Source of the DNA: Candidatus Obscuribacterales bacterium
GTDB taxonomy: Bacteria > Cyanobacteriota > Vampirovibrionia > Obscuribacterales > Obscuribacteraceae
Assembly (NCBI GenBank): GCA_021732245.1
Contig: JAKFVJ010000201.1
Coordinates: 1 to 10,193 of the forward strand
Direction of reading: 5' to 3'
DNA length: 10,193 bases
Part shown: piece after piece, positions 1 through 7,110 of the stretch
Position numbering within the stretch: position 1 is the first letter of the stretch
Layout of the letters: every line of letters starts with the position of its first letter
Translations under genes and position numbers: made by a program
The notes under the pieces: model-generated
What the model was told of the DNA's origin: nothing
Databases searched by the model: none
Seen by the model: the letters and a program-made list of their open reading frames with translations, nothing else

Positions 1-257
1 GGACCGCGCGCATTCTTAGTTGGCTTACGTTGGTCGGTGAATTTGCGTTGTGTATCTTGATTTGGATCAAAGAGCTGCGGTTACCAATTATTATTGGCGG
101 CATCATCATGCACCTCTTCTTCGATTTCACACTCATCATTCCGCAATTCCAAACAATCATGATAGCCAGCCTCATGTGCTTTATCGAACCGTCGACTTAT
201 GAGAAGTTCTGGCGTTTCGTGAAATCTAAGTCAGTCGCCAGAGCGGAGGCGCTGTGA
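1..257 (+). CDS. HTTM-domain membrane protein, C-terminal fragment (gene cut by window edge)
   Basis: The open reading frame runs in from the left edge in the frame of positions 3-257 and ends at TGA 255-257, so only the last ~84 residues are visible. They match the C-terminal part of the four complete HTTM proteins in this window: a 'LSWLTL' segment, the conserved 'WIKELRLP' motif, a membrane helix ending in 'MHLFFD' (conserved His followed by Asp/Glu), and the closing 'FIEPS' motif where the paralogues read 'FIDPS' or 'FIDPN'. HTTM proteins are multi-pass inner-membrane proteins related to the membrane domain of vitamin K-dependent gamma-carboxylase; most bacterial members have no known activity. 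The stop overlaps the GTG start of the next gene (GTGA), so the two are probably translationally coupled in one operon. By analogy with the other modules, a small partner gene should lie just upstream, outside the window. A TTG at position 30 could be mistaken for a start, but homology continues upstream of it. Confidence 0.85.
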   Translation, partial: TARILSWLTLVGEFALCILIWIKELRLPIIIGGIIMHLFFDFTLIIPQFQTIMIASLMCFIEPSTYEKFWRFVKSKSVARAEAL

Positions 258-2344
258 ACCTGAACCCCTTTGTCATTCTGAGCGAAGCGAAGAATCTACC
301 GCAGGTAATTGCTGTTCGTGGTGAACAACTTGGACGTGTTTTCTCGCGGAAGATTCTTCGGCTAAAGCCTCAGAATGACAAAGTCGCGCTGATTACCCTA
401 GCCCTCACGCTCCTAACAAGTTGTACACCCGCGCCACCGGCTGATCCGCTATCCGAGGCACAAAAGGCCGAAGCGTCCGGCGACTTGCCCCGTGCGGAAA
501 AGTTGTTGGCTGATGCCGCCGCGTCAGCAGAAACAATAAAAGACTGGTCAACAACTCAACACGCCTATTACGCACTTGCACGTGTATACCGCGAAGCCGG
601 TCAACCCGACAAAGCAATTCCTTGCTACATCAAATTCATCGACATTAAGAAGAACGAGCCGGCAGGCACGTATCACGGCATGGCATGGAATCTAACGGAG
701 CTAGCCGACCTCTATTCTGCCGCCGGTCAATGGTCATTGGCGATTCCAACTTACAAGGAAGCGCTGGACAAGTTATACGAATATGCCCGTATTCCGGATA
801 CGATTCACGCGCTAAATAAGTTGGCCGTTTGCTATTGGAAAGACAACGATGACAGTACTGCCACGCTTAACTTCGAACAAGCCAAGAAAAATTACGAGTT
901 GTCTATTGCCATGCCGTCGCTTCAAAGTAAGCGCCCTTTTCTAGATGTTACGTATGCCATGATGCTAGATGACTGGGCGCAATTATCAAAGTCCGAAGAC
1001 ATTGCCAAACAGTCTGATGCAATTTGGTCGGAGTTGCGCAAACAGATGCACCTGAGCAATGTTGCGAAAAAACAAACCATCATAGAATCCGTTGCAAAAC
1101 ATCTTTGCCATTCGGGGAAATTATTTGATGCTATGTTCCTTTATGATTGGCTGGACGAAAAGGATGTATCGCATGTGTGGACATTGCGCAACGGGTGTCA
1201 GCGTGAGAGTAAAAAACACTTCTGCTTGAGTGACGCAGAAGCGAAGGAAAATCCGTATCTAAAACAATTCACGCTTCTGAAAAGCCCGCAAGACTGCTTT
1301 GACAATCGCCAGAAACTTTGTCAAAACTATGCCTGGTCAGTCCCTAACGAGGCAGCTCTAGAGCTTCTGCTGTCTGCTCAGCCCTTGGTCGAAATTGGTG
1401 CGGGCACGGGTTATTGGGCGGGGCTGGTAAAAAATGCCGGTGGCGATATCGTTGCTTTTGATGTTGCTCCTGTTCCATCTAAAGGGAATCAGTGGCATAT
1501 GACCGCCGGAAAACAATTTTTTGATGTTCAGCCTGGTGATGAAACAGCAGTAAGGCGATTTGTCGACAGGACATTATTCCTAAGCTGGCCTCCGAATACC
1601 AATCGCTGTGGATATAACACGTTGCGACTATTTAGAGGAAAGCGATTTATTTACGTTGGAGAGGGTGAAGGCGGTTGCACGGGTACACAAGAATTTCACG
1701 AGTTGTTGAAAAAGGAATGGCACCTAGTTAAGCGTCTGGACATTCCTCAATGGCCCGGTGTCTATGATCAGCTCAGCGTTTATGAACGCAATGTGCCGGT
1801 GAAAAGCGATGCCGCCTGCAATTTGTCCAAAGCGATAGGCGAAAAACTGGCGGCAGTTGCTGCTAAGTCTCCGGTCGTATTTGATGATACTTGTACCCTG
1901 TTGCGCCGAGGCATGAAAATTGAGTTTGTCAAACGAAATGGTGCATATTTTGATCAAAGGACCAAAACGATTTATGTATCAACCAAATTCAGCGACAGTC
2001 ATAAACTGCTTGCTTTATCTCACGAATACGCTCATGCCGTACTGAATCCAACGCATAATCCAATTCCAGGAAAAACAGGACGCAAGGAATTCATTCTGCA
2101 AGGCTTCGACCAGGAAGCGGATGCCGTAATACATGAACTGACGGCGGCGCAAGAGTCGAAAGCAGCTGGTGTGCCGATAGATAAGGCGACAGAGGAACTG
2201 CTTACTGCCTATCAGCAAGGCGGACGTAATGCGGTGTTGAGATATATTGATTCATCCAAAAATTCGGCCAACGAAGAAGGTTATATCGAACATTTTAGTC
2301 ATTGGTATGATGAGACGGTTCCGCGCTCATCGGCGAGACCCTAG
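254..2344 (+). CDS. Lipoprotein-like TPR / methyltransferase-like / HExxH metallopeptidase-like fusion protein
   Basis: A protein of 696 residues with several parts. Residues 1-43 are mostly a translated palindromic repeat. Residues 44-57 form a hydrophobic segment ending in the lipobox 'LTSC' (Cys57), suggesting an exported lipoprotein. Residues ~62-300 hold about five TPR-like helical repeats, a protein-interaction scaffold. Residues ~358-512 form a Rossmann methyltransferase-like domain with 'EIGAGTGYW' (380-388), an acidic residue after strand 2 (Asp403), 'SWPP' (444-447), 'VGEGEGG' (468-474) and 'IPQWPG' (497-502). The C-terminus has 'HEYAH' (590-594) and 'QEADAVIHE' (620-628), which look like a zincin HExxH motif plus a downstream Glu ligand. 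The start is GTG 254, with GGAGG at 245-249 and a GTGA overlap with the upstream stop; no other in-frame ATG, GTG or TTG occurs before the lipobox. The first 512 residues parallel the next gene, and the peptidase-like part is extra. Whether it methylates or cleaves anything is unknown. Confidence 0.85.
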   Translation: MNLNPFVILSEAKNLPQVIAVRGEQLGRVFSRKILRLKPQNDKVALITLALTLLTSCTPAPPADPLSEAQKAEASGDLPRAEKLLADAAASAETIKDWSTTQHAYYALARVYREAGQPDKAIPCYIKFIDIKKNEPAGTYHGMAWNLTELADLYSAAGQWSLAIPTYKEALDKLYEYARIPDTIHALNKLAVCYWKDNDDSTATLNFEQAKKNYELSIAMPSLQSKRPFLDVTYAMMLDDWAQLSKSEDIAKQSDAIWSELRKQMHLSNVAKKQTIIESVAKHLCHSGKLFDAMFLYDWLDEKDVSHVWTLRNGCQRESKKHFCLSDAEAKENPYLKQFTLLKSPQDCFDNRQKLCQNYAWSVPNEAALELLLSAQPLVEIGAGTGYWAGLVKNAGGDIVAFDVAPVPSKGNQWHMTAGKQFFDVQPGDETAVRRFVDRTLFLSWPPNTNRCGYNTLRLFRGKRFIYVGEGEGGCTGTQEFHELLKKEWHLVKRLDIPQWPGVYDQLSVYERNVPVKSDAACNLSKAIGEKLAAVAAKSPVVFDDTCTLLRRGMKIEFVKRNGAYFDQRTKTIYVSTKFSDSHKLLALSHEYAHAVLNPTHNPIPGKTGRKEFILQGFDQEADAVIHELTAAQESKAAGVPIDKATEELLTAYQQGGRNAVLRYIDSSKNSANEEGYIEHFSHWYDETVPRSSARP
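268..383. repeat. Dispersed palindromic repeat (MITE/REP-like) inside a coding sequence
   Basis: The left arm (268-297) begins CTTTGTCATTCTGAG and ends GAAGAATCT. The right arm (351-383) is its imperfect reverse complement, running AGATTCTTC to CTCAGAATGACAAAG. The arms share a perfect 15-bp outer match and a 9-bp inner match, interrupted by a short unequal stretch, around a ~53-nt centre. From memory, the 'TCATTCTGAGCGAAGCGAAG' sequence is a widespread dispersed palindrome in several bacterial phyla, usually intergenic. It carries no gene of its own. Here it lies just after the GTG start of the TPR lipoprotein gene and is read through in frame as 'FVILSEAKNL...PQNDK'. I see no clear target-site duplication. 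Confidence 0.85.
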
Positions 2345-2354
2345 GAGTTAGTTA

Positions 2355-3989
2355 ATGCGACATCGCTTGTTTTCAACATTTTTGGTTTGTGCAATTATTG
2401 CTCTACCGCTGACGTCTTGCAGTACAACCACGCATTGCTGGGGAACCGCCTTCTCCGAAGCCGAGACGCTTGAGCAAAAAGGCGAACTCGATGCTGCAAG
2501 CAAAAAGTGGAGTGATGCTCTAGCGTGTTCTGAAAAATATGGAGATAAAGATTACAGATACACATTGACTCTGCATAACTTGGCCCAATTGCAAAGCAAT
2601 CTTGGTCGATACGAAGAAGCACAGCATAACTTTGAGAAGTTAATTGCCATTGAAGATAAGTATCACAAGGGAGAATTTCTGGGACTCGCTTGGAATTTGT
2701 CGGAATTGGGCGATACGTTTTACCAGCAAGGGAAATACAAAGAAGCTATGGAGGCTTACAAGCGTTCTGCCGACATCTCAGAAGTCTCAGGTCGCATGAT
2801 AAGTATGGTATCCAGCACTCGTAAGCTGGCAGACTCTTTTGTAAAGTTGGATAAGTTAGAGCCCGCAGCGCTTATGTATGGAAAAGCTATTGCATTTGCT
2901 AATGAGGTTATTGGTACTCCGCAATTTGGCGATTACAAATATCCTCTTCTCGATCAGATGGCCCAAGTGGAATCCGATCAAACCGACTTGTGTAACCAGC
3001 GTAAGGCTTACAAAAGTGGGCTTAAGTTTGCTCTGGAAGCCGAACGGCATTGGGGTCAACTCTATGACTTGACCTACGAACAAAAAAGAGAGCCGACGCC
3101 AGAAGGAAAGCTAGGCATTTTTCTGCGACCAGTCAACAAACGTACCGGCCCACCGGCAACAATGCTTGCGGAAATTGGACCTGACGTCGTAAATACTTTG
3201 GAGAAACTTGCTTACTATTACTGTCATACAGGCAAATACGCAGAAGCAGAATTGTTGTTCGGCAGAATCATCGAGATTTTCAATCAAGTATCAGCAATTG
3301 ATAAAGATCTTTTGGCGAAACGTAATGACTTCATATCGGAAGTCTATCGTAGCTGGCATGCTTGTCATAAAGCTCCTGCTGGATTCATGGAAGCCGAAGA
3401 ACATTTTCGCCAACAAGATCCAAGTCTACAAAAGGCGGACAACCCATTTCTGGCAGAGTTTTCCGGCATTAGACATCTGCAGGATTTTTACGAGAAGCGT
3501 GTCCATATGCCCCAAGAATATGCCTGGGCAATTCCAAATTCTGAAGCGTTACTTGAGTTGAAAAAGTATCAACCGATTGTTGAGGCGGGTGCAGGGACAG
3601 GATATTGGGCTTCGCTGCTAAAGAAGATGGGAGTGGATATTATTGCTTATGACGTAGTGCCTGTTCCAGCCAAAAATAATGCGTGGCATTTTAGAGCCAA
3701 GAAAAGTTGGTCGGAAGTTTTGGCAGGTGACGAAAGAGTTGTGGAAAAACATCCGGAAAGAACATTGTTTGTTTGCTGGCCGCCGGGAGACGATCCATTT
3801 GCCTACAATGCATTATCGAAATACAAAGGCAAGACATTCATATATATCGGCGAAGGACCAGGTGGAGCTAACGGAAATAGAGACTTTTTCACTCTGCTTG
3901 CCAAAGAATGGAAACTCAAAAACGTTGTTGCCATTCCCCAGTGGCCTGGTATTTACGACAGCATGTGTGTCTACGAGCGCAAGAAATGA
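2355..3989 (+). CDS. Lipoprotein-like TPR protein with C-terminal methyltransferase-like domain
   Basis: A protein of 544 residues. A classic lipoprotein signal (positively charged 'MRHR', a hydrophobic stretch, then 'LTSC' with Cys22) predicts export and lipid anchoring. About five TPR-like units follow at residues ~31-185 and ~276-312, including 'GRYEEAQHNF', 'GKYKEAMEAYKRS' and 'GKYAEAELLFGRI'. Residues ~389-542 form a Rossmann methyltransferase-like domain with 'EAGAGTGYW' (410-418), Asp433 after strand 2, 'CWPP' (474-477), 'GEGPGGANG' (499-507) and 'IPQWPG' (527-532). It is a paralogue of the preceding gene along its length but stops at the end of the methyltransferase-like domain, with no HExxH extension. 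ATG 2355 has AGGAG at 2343-2347, overlapping the upstream TAG, so this belongs to the same operon. The stop overlaps the next start (ATGA). The cytoplasmic cofactor SAM would not normally be available to a periplasmic lipoprotein, so the domain may bind something else or the protein may not be exported as predicted. Confidence 0.88.
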   Translation: MRHRLFSTFLVCAIIALPLTSCSTTTHCWGTAFSEAETLEQKGELDAASKKWSDALACSEKYGDKDYRYTLTLHNLAQLQSNLGRYEEAQHNFEKLIAIEDKYHKGEFLGLAWNLSELGDTFYQQGKYKEAMEAYKRSADISEVSGRMISMVSSTRKLADSFVKLDKLEPAALMYGKAIAFANEVIGTPQFGDYKYPLLDQMAQVESDQTDLCNQRKAYKSGLKFALEAERHWGQLYDLTYEQKREPTPEGKLGIFLRPVNKRTGPPATMLAEIGPDVVNTLEKLAYYYCHTGKYAEAELLFGRIIEIFNQVSAIDKDLLAKRNDFISEVYRSWHACHKAPAGFMEAEEHFRQQDPSLQKADNPFLAEFSGIRHLQDFYEKRVHMPQEYAWAIPNSEALLELKKYQPIVEAGAGTGYWASLLKKMGVDIIAYDVVPVPAKNNAWHFRAKKSWSEVLAGDERVVEKHPERTLFVCWPPGDDPFAYNALSKYKGKTFIYIGEGPGGANGNRDFFTLLAKEWKLKNVVAIPQWPGIYDSMCVYERKK

Positions 3990-4525
3990 GTAGAGCTGAG
4001 ACGGCGAAGAGGATAGCGATAAGCGCAGTTTTGGGCGCTTATATCCTATCGGCAGTCATTGCCGGCGCCTATCCATCACCGTTAACTTCCGCATGGGGAA
4101 ATTACCTTAAAACGGCGTTGAGTTATTGGGGGCTTTATCACAACTATAGTATGTTCGCTCCTGACCCGATAAGATACAACCAGACATTTCGCGCGCTAAT
4201 TACGTTCAAAGATGGTTCAAAAACAATTTGGAAATTCCCAAGCTTGCCGGATTTCAAAGCTGATGATTTGGTAAGGCAGCGCAAGCTGCCCTGGGTGGAA
4301 TGGGAGTGCTATTTTGCATTTGATCCATCGGACATCATTATTGTCGAAGATGCTGCCAGATATGTTGCATGGGTGCACCGTAATGAGAATAACCAGCCGC
4401 AGACGGTTGAAATATTGCGTGACTACCAGAATATAAAGGTGGATGCAAGCGACAAGGTCACTTTAGATCCGGTAATTACCGAGAGCGTTCTTCGTTATCC
4501 AGTTGCGGAGGATGATTTGAAATGA
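3986..4525 (+). CDS. Small membrane-anchored HTTM partner protein ('FAPDP' family)
   Basis: A protein of 179 residues with one N-terminal membrane helix (~9-30) and a soluble, probably extracytoplasmic domain. Motifs: 'YSMFAPDPIRYN' (54-65), 'TFKDGSKTIW' (73-82), 'RQRKLPW' (97-103) and 'RYVAWVHR' (125-132). The architecture and the W/F-A-P-D/N-P signature recall the DUF5819-like proteins often encoded next to HTTM genes in actinobacteria; this is by memory and not tested. The chosen start ATG 3986 overlaps the upstream TGA (ATGA) and gives the same length as the paralogues. A more upstream ATG at 3908 would add 26 non-homologous residues inside the previous gene. No strong Shine-Dalgarno motif precedes it, so it probably depends on translational coupling. 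The stop overlaps the start of the HTTM gene, implying balanced co-expression and probably a complex. No catalytic residues are recognisable. Confidence 0.85.
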   Translation: MSRAETAKRIAISAVLGAYILSAVIAGAYPSPLTSAWGNYLKTALSYWGLYHNYSMFAPDPIRYNQTFRALITFKDGSKTIWKFPSLPDFKADDLVRQRKLPWVEWECYFAFDPSDIIIVEDAARYVAWVHRNENNQPQTVEILRDYQNIKVDASDKVTLDPVITESVLRYPVAEDDLK

Positions 4526-5739
4526 GCCTGCGTCAAATCTGGACCTCCTGGTGTAATTTTTGGTTTGTTGAAGCATCCCCCATTCCAATCGCGCTCTTTC
4601 GTATTGCAATGGGACTTTTGGTCATAGTGTTTTATTGGTGGATTTCACCGGAAGCAACCACTTTTTTTGGTCAGCATGCAATTGCAACACCGGAAACGGT
4701 GGCGCGCCTTCAATCCTCATCCTTGGATTTGTTGACGGCTTTTTCGGTAGACGACTTTTGGCTTCGGTTCACATTGAAAGTTTTGCTTGTTTGTGGCATT
4801 TGCTTGACCTTTGGTGTTTTTTCACGACTCTGTGCGTTTGTTATTTATCTAATCATTCTTAGTTTGGATAGTCGTAACCACTTTGTTTTGAACAGTGGTA
4901 TTGGCATCATGTGCTACCTCTGCTTGTTCCTGGTAATTTCGCGCTGTGGGGAAGCTTTGTCTGTAAAGAGACTTGTGTCCATCTGGGCTTTGCCCAAACC
5001 GGACGTTGGCGCAGCACAAGACGGCAGTGTCTTAGCGCAGCGTTTAATTCAAGTTCAATTGTGTTTGATTTACTGGGGTGCTTCTTGTTGGAAATTGAAT
5101 GGACAATCTTGGTTGGATGGCTCCGCGATTTTCTACACAACGCATCTTGTGCAATTTCAAAGATTTACGGTGCCTTACGTGCTTGACCACATGTGGACAT
5201 CACGTCTTTTGACATGGTTTACATTGTTGTTTGAGACCACCTTTCCTTTTCTCGTGTGGATTAAAGAATTCCGCTATCCACTGCTTTTGATTGGCGCGAT
5301 TTTTCATTTGGGAATGGATTGGGTTTTGGTAATTCCGTTGTTTCAAGAAGTGATGCTGTGTTGCTACATTTGTTTTATTGATCCTGCCGATTTGGGCAAG
5401 TGTATGACGTTAATTAAGAAGGTTGTGCATAACTTTGTGAAGAAGCCTCTTCTGGTTGTCTATAATGCTCAGAACAATCTCTCCATTCGAGTGGCTGAAA
5501 CGCTTCGCAGGCTCGATATTTTTGATTTACTCTTGATGAAAGAGTCGAACGAGCCCTTGAAAGGTGTATATGTTCAATCCGACGAACCACTTAATGGGCT
5601 TATCTCATTGCGAAAAATGGCTGTTCGCTTACCTTTGTTGTGCCCGCTGGTAATTTTGTTTTGGGTGCCTGGATTTGAACTGGTATTTAAGGCAGTGGCT
5701 TCGAATCTAGCTCGTGCTTATTGCAAAGACGTAGCGTAG
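4522..5739 (+). CDS. HTTM-domain membrane protein with C-terminal degenerate DCC/DUF393-like domain
   Basis: A protein of 405 residues, about 100 longer than its paralogues. Residues 1-290 are the multi-pass HTTM domain. It has an amphipathic N-terminus 'WTSWCNFWF', membrane helices, 'LDSRNHF' (115-121), the core 'YWGASCWKLNGQSWLDGSA' (184-202) with Lys191, 'WIKEFRYP' (246-253), 'FHLGMD' (261-266) and 'FIDP' (285-288). In human gamma-carboxylase Lys218 is the proposed active-site base, and Lys191 lies by eye near the Lys217/Lys218 pair. Residues ~305-405 resemble the DCC thiol-oxidoreductase family (DUF393) in 'LLVVYNAQNNLSIRVAETL' and the closing 'WVPGFELVFKAVASNLAR'. However, the expected YDGxCxxC motif reads YNAQNNLS, with Asn318 and Ser321 in place of the cysteines. 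HTTM-DCC fusions are known; a cysteine-free one should be redox-inactive. ATG 4522 overlaps the previous stop and has GGAGG at 4507-4511. The 3' end overlaps the convergent gene by 53 nt. Confidence 0.87.
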   Translation: MSLRQIWTSWCNFWFVEASPIPIALFRIAMGLLVIVFYWWISPEATTFFGQHAIATPETVARLQSSSLDLLTAFSVDDFWLRFTLKVLLVCGICLTFGVFSRLCAFVIYLIILSLDSRNHFVLNSGIGIMCYLCLFLVISRCGEALSVKRLVSIWALPKPDVGAAQDGSVLAQRLIQVQLCLIYWGASCWKLNGQSWLDGSAIFYTTHLVQFQRFTVPYVLDHMWTSRLLTWFTLLFETTFPFLVWIKEFRYPLLLIGAIFHLGMDWVLVIPLFQEVMLCCYICFIDPADLGKCMTLIKKVVHNFVKKPLLVVYNAQNNLSIRVAETLRRLDIFDLLLMKESNEPLKGVYVQSDEPLNGLISLRKMAVRLPLLCPLVILFWVPGFELVFKAVASNLARAYCKDVA

Positions 5740-6583
5740 AAGGGTCGATAAAACTGACCAGTCCGGCAATCATGGCAAACTGGAATAGAGGCAATGCCAG
5801 CGCCGCATCCATGGTTAAGTGGAAGAATATACCCAGAATAATAACCGGCAGTCGGAATTCTTTTATCCAAATAAGACTAAACAGCGCAAACTCTATGAGT
5901 AGCGTTGACCACGATAGAAATCGGCAAGTTGCTAAATTGTCGAAGATAAAGCTTGGCGTGTACCGTCGCTCTTCCCAGAAATGCGCGACGTAATAAACAG
6001 CTGTGCCGTTGATCCAATCTTGTCCAATGATTTTCCGCGAGAAAGCAGTCCAGTAAATAAAAGCAAAATATACCTGAATCAATCGTAATGCCCAAGGGGA
6101 AACAAGCACCGGCTGCCATTTATTGCGTAGCATATCTAGAGACAATGCCCGATCACAGTTGGAGAAGATCAAAAGAAAGGAGACTGTTTTAAGGACCATG
6201 TCCGGCGCGCCAAATATATACGGATTTCTTATGTCGAGAGTAAGAAAACCCAGGTAGACAATCACGGCACTCACTTTAGTAAAGAGACCAAGTGTCAGAA
6301 GCACAGTCGATATTGTGAAAACTGCATACGGGATATCAAGGCTCAAATCGTTGCGCGGCAAGAGTTCTAAAAGCCCGGTGCGCGAATTACCCGCGTATGA
6401 TTTGGCCATTTCAATTGAAACTATTGAATTGGTGCCAAATAAGGTGTGCAAATCAGGCAGGATCAATATGGCAAATTGAAAAAACAACAGCCCAAACATA
6501 ATCCGCACTAGTCCGATTGTTAGAGCTGATTGTGGCTCAAACCAAAAGTGATTCCAGGCTTTGATAAATTTCTCCCTGGTCAC
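5687..6583 (-). CDS. HTTM-domain membrane protein
   Basis: A protein of 298 residues and a full-length HTTM paralogue. It starts with 'AWNHFWFEPQSAL' (9-21) and has 'LDIRNPYIF' (116-124), the core 'YWTAFSRKIIGQDWINGTA' (177-195) with Lys184, 'WIKEFRLP' (239-246), 'FHLTMD' (254-259) and 'FIDPS' (278-282), with hydrophobic helices between. Among the complete copies its C-terminus is closest to the fragment at the left edge ('IKE-RLP' and 'F-PST'), which suggests those two are sister copies. Its start is GTG (6581-6583 on the minus strand), overlapping the TGA of the upstream small partner as GTGA, with GAGG about 9 nt before it. It is the last gene of the minus-strand operon. Its last ~17 codons overlap the end of the convergent HTTM-DCC gene. 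No terminator hairpin is visible between them. Confidence 0.88.
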   Translation of the reverse strand: MTREKFIKAWNHFWFEPQSALTIGLVRIMFGLLFFQFAILILPDLHTLFGTNSIVSIEMAKSYAGNSRTGLLELLPRNDLSLDIPYAVFTISTVLLTLGLFTKVSAVIVYLGFLTLDIRNPYIFGAPDMVLKTVSFLLIFSNCDRALSLDMLRNKWQPVLVSPWALRLIQVYFAFIYWTAFSRKIIGQDWINGTAVYYVAHFWEERRYTPSFIFDNLATCRFLSWSTLLIEFALFSLIWIKEFRLPVIILGIFFHLTMDAALALPLFQFAMIAGLVSFIDPSTLRLCNKHELDSKPLP

Positions 6584-7110
6584 GGCTGGACCTCACGCAC
6601 GTTATAGATCAGCAAGAGCTTACGTTGACTGTCAGAGGCTTTGGCGCCAGGTAAATTAATTGGATAGGCTATATCGTAAAGTTCAATGGTTTGAGGCGGA
6701 TTGTTGCTATTTTGGTATTGAAGGGCAAGCTGCTGCGCAGCAGCCATCTTTAATTCCGGATAGTCATTATCGTGCCAGAGCCAAGAATTCAATGCAGAGA
6801 CATGTGACTTGCTCTGTTGCAGCCAGAAATTATCCTTGTAGTCGGCAAGAACCTTGAATTTGTGTTGTTTATGCGTTCCATCCTTGAATGTAATATCGGC
6901 TTCAATTATGTGGTTGTATTTTGGTGCATTGGGGGCAAACATATTGAATCGCATTACAAGTCCAAGTTGATCAACGGCCGGACTGATAAGTCCAAGAAAG
7001 GCTGCCTGCGTAGGTGACGGAATGGCCATCATCGCCAACCATGATGTGCAGCAAGCCATTATGAATATGTTGGTAGTAATGCGAGTAATCTTAGCTTTTA
7101 GCGGGTGCAT
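6580..7110 (-). CDS. Small membrane-anchored HTTM partner protein ('FAPN' variant)
   Basis: A protein of 176 residues with one N-terminal membrane segment (~10-30), then 'NMFAPNAPKYN' (56-66) and 'TFKDGTHKQHKFK' (74-86). These correspond to 'YSMFAPDPIRYN' and 'TFKDGSKTIW' in the paralogue at 3986-4525. The C-terminal half is more divergent: the 'RQR..PW' block is not clear, although 'NPPQTIELY' (137-145) matches the 'NQPQTVEI' strand of that copy. I chose ATG 7110, which has a GGGGG-rich stretch ~8 nt upstream and overlaps the previous gene by 13 nt. GTG 7125 in the same frame would add five residues and cannot be excluded. It is coupled to the HTTM gene at 5687-6583 by a GTGA overlap. The role is unknown; a structural or substrate-presenting partner of HTTM is an inference from gene order only. 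Confidence 0.82.
   Translation of the reverse strand: MHPLKAKITRITTNIFIMACCTSWLAMMAIPSPTQAAFLGLISPAVDQLGLVMRFNMFAPNAPKYNHIIEADITFKDGTHKQHKFKVLADYKDNFWLQQSKSHVSALNSWLWHDNDYPELKMAAAQQLALQYQNSNNPPQTIELYDIAYPINLPGAKASDSQRKLLLIYNVREVQP

Noticed and set aside
268..383. Insertion sequence or transposase gene at the palindromic repeat
   Set aside because: The element is only ~116 bp, has no coding capacity of its own and no visible target duplication; it is a dispersed palindrome, not a complete IS.
3908..3985. Upstream ATG start for the small partner gene at 3986
   Set aside because: It would add 26 residues that lie inside the previous gene and match none of the paralogues; ATG 3986 has the ATGA overlap seen in sibling modules.
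3208..3993. Plus-strand open frames within the second TPR gene (3208-3561, 3679-3993)
   Set aside because: They overlap the conserved TPR and methyltransferase-like coding sequence in another frame and show no family features.
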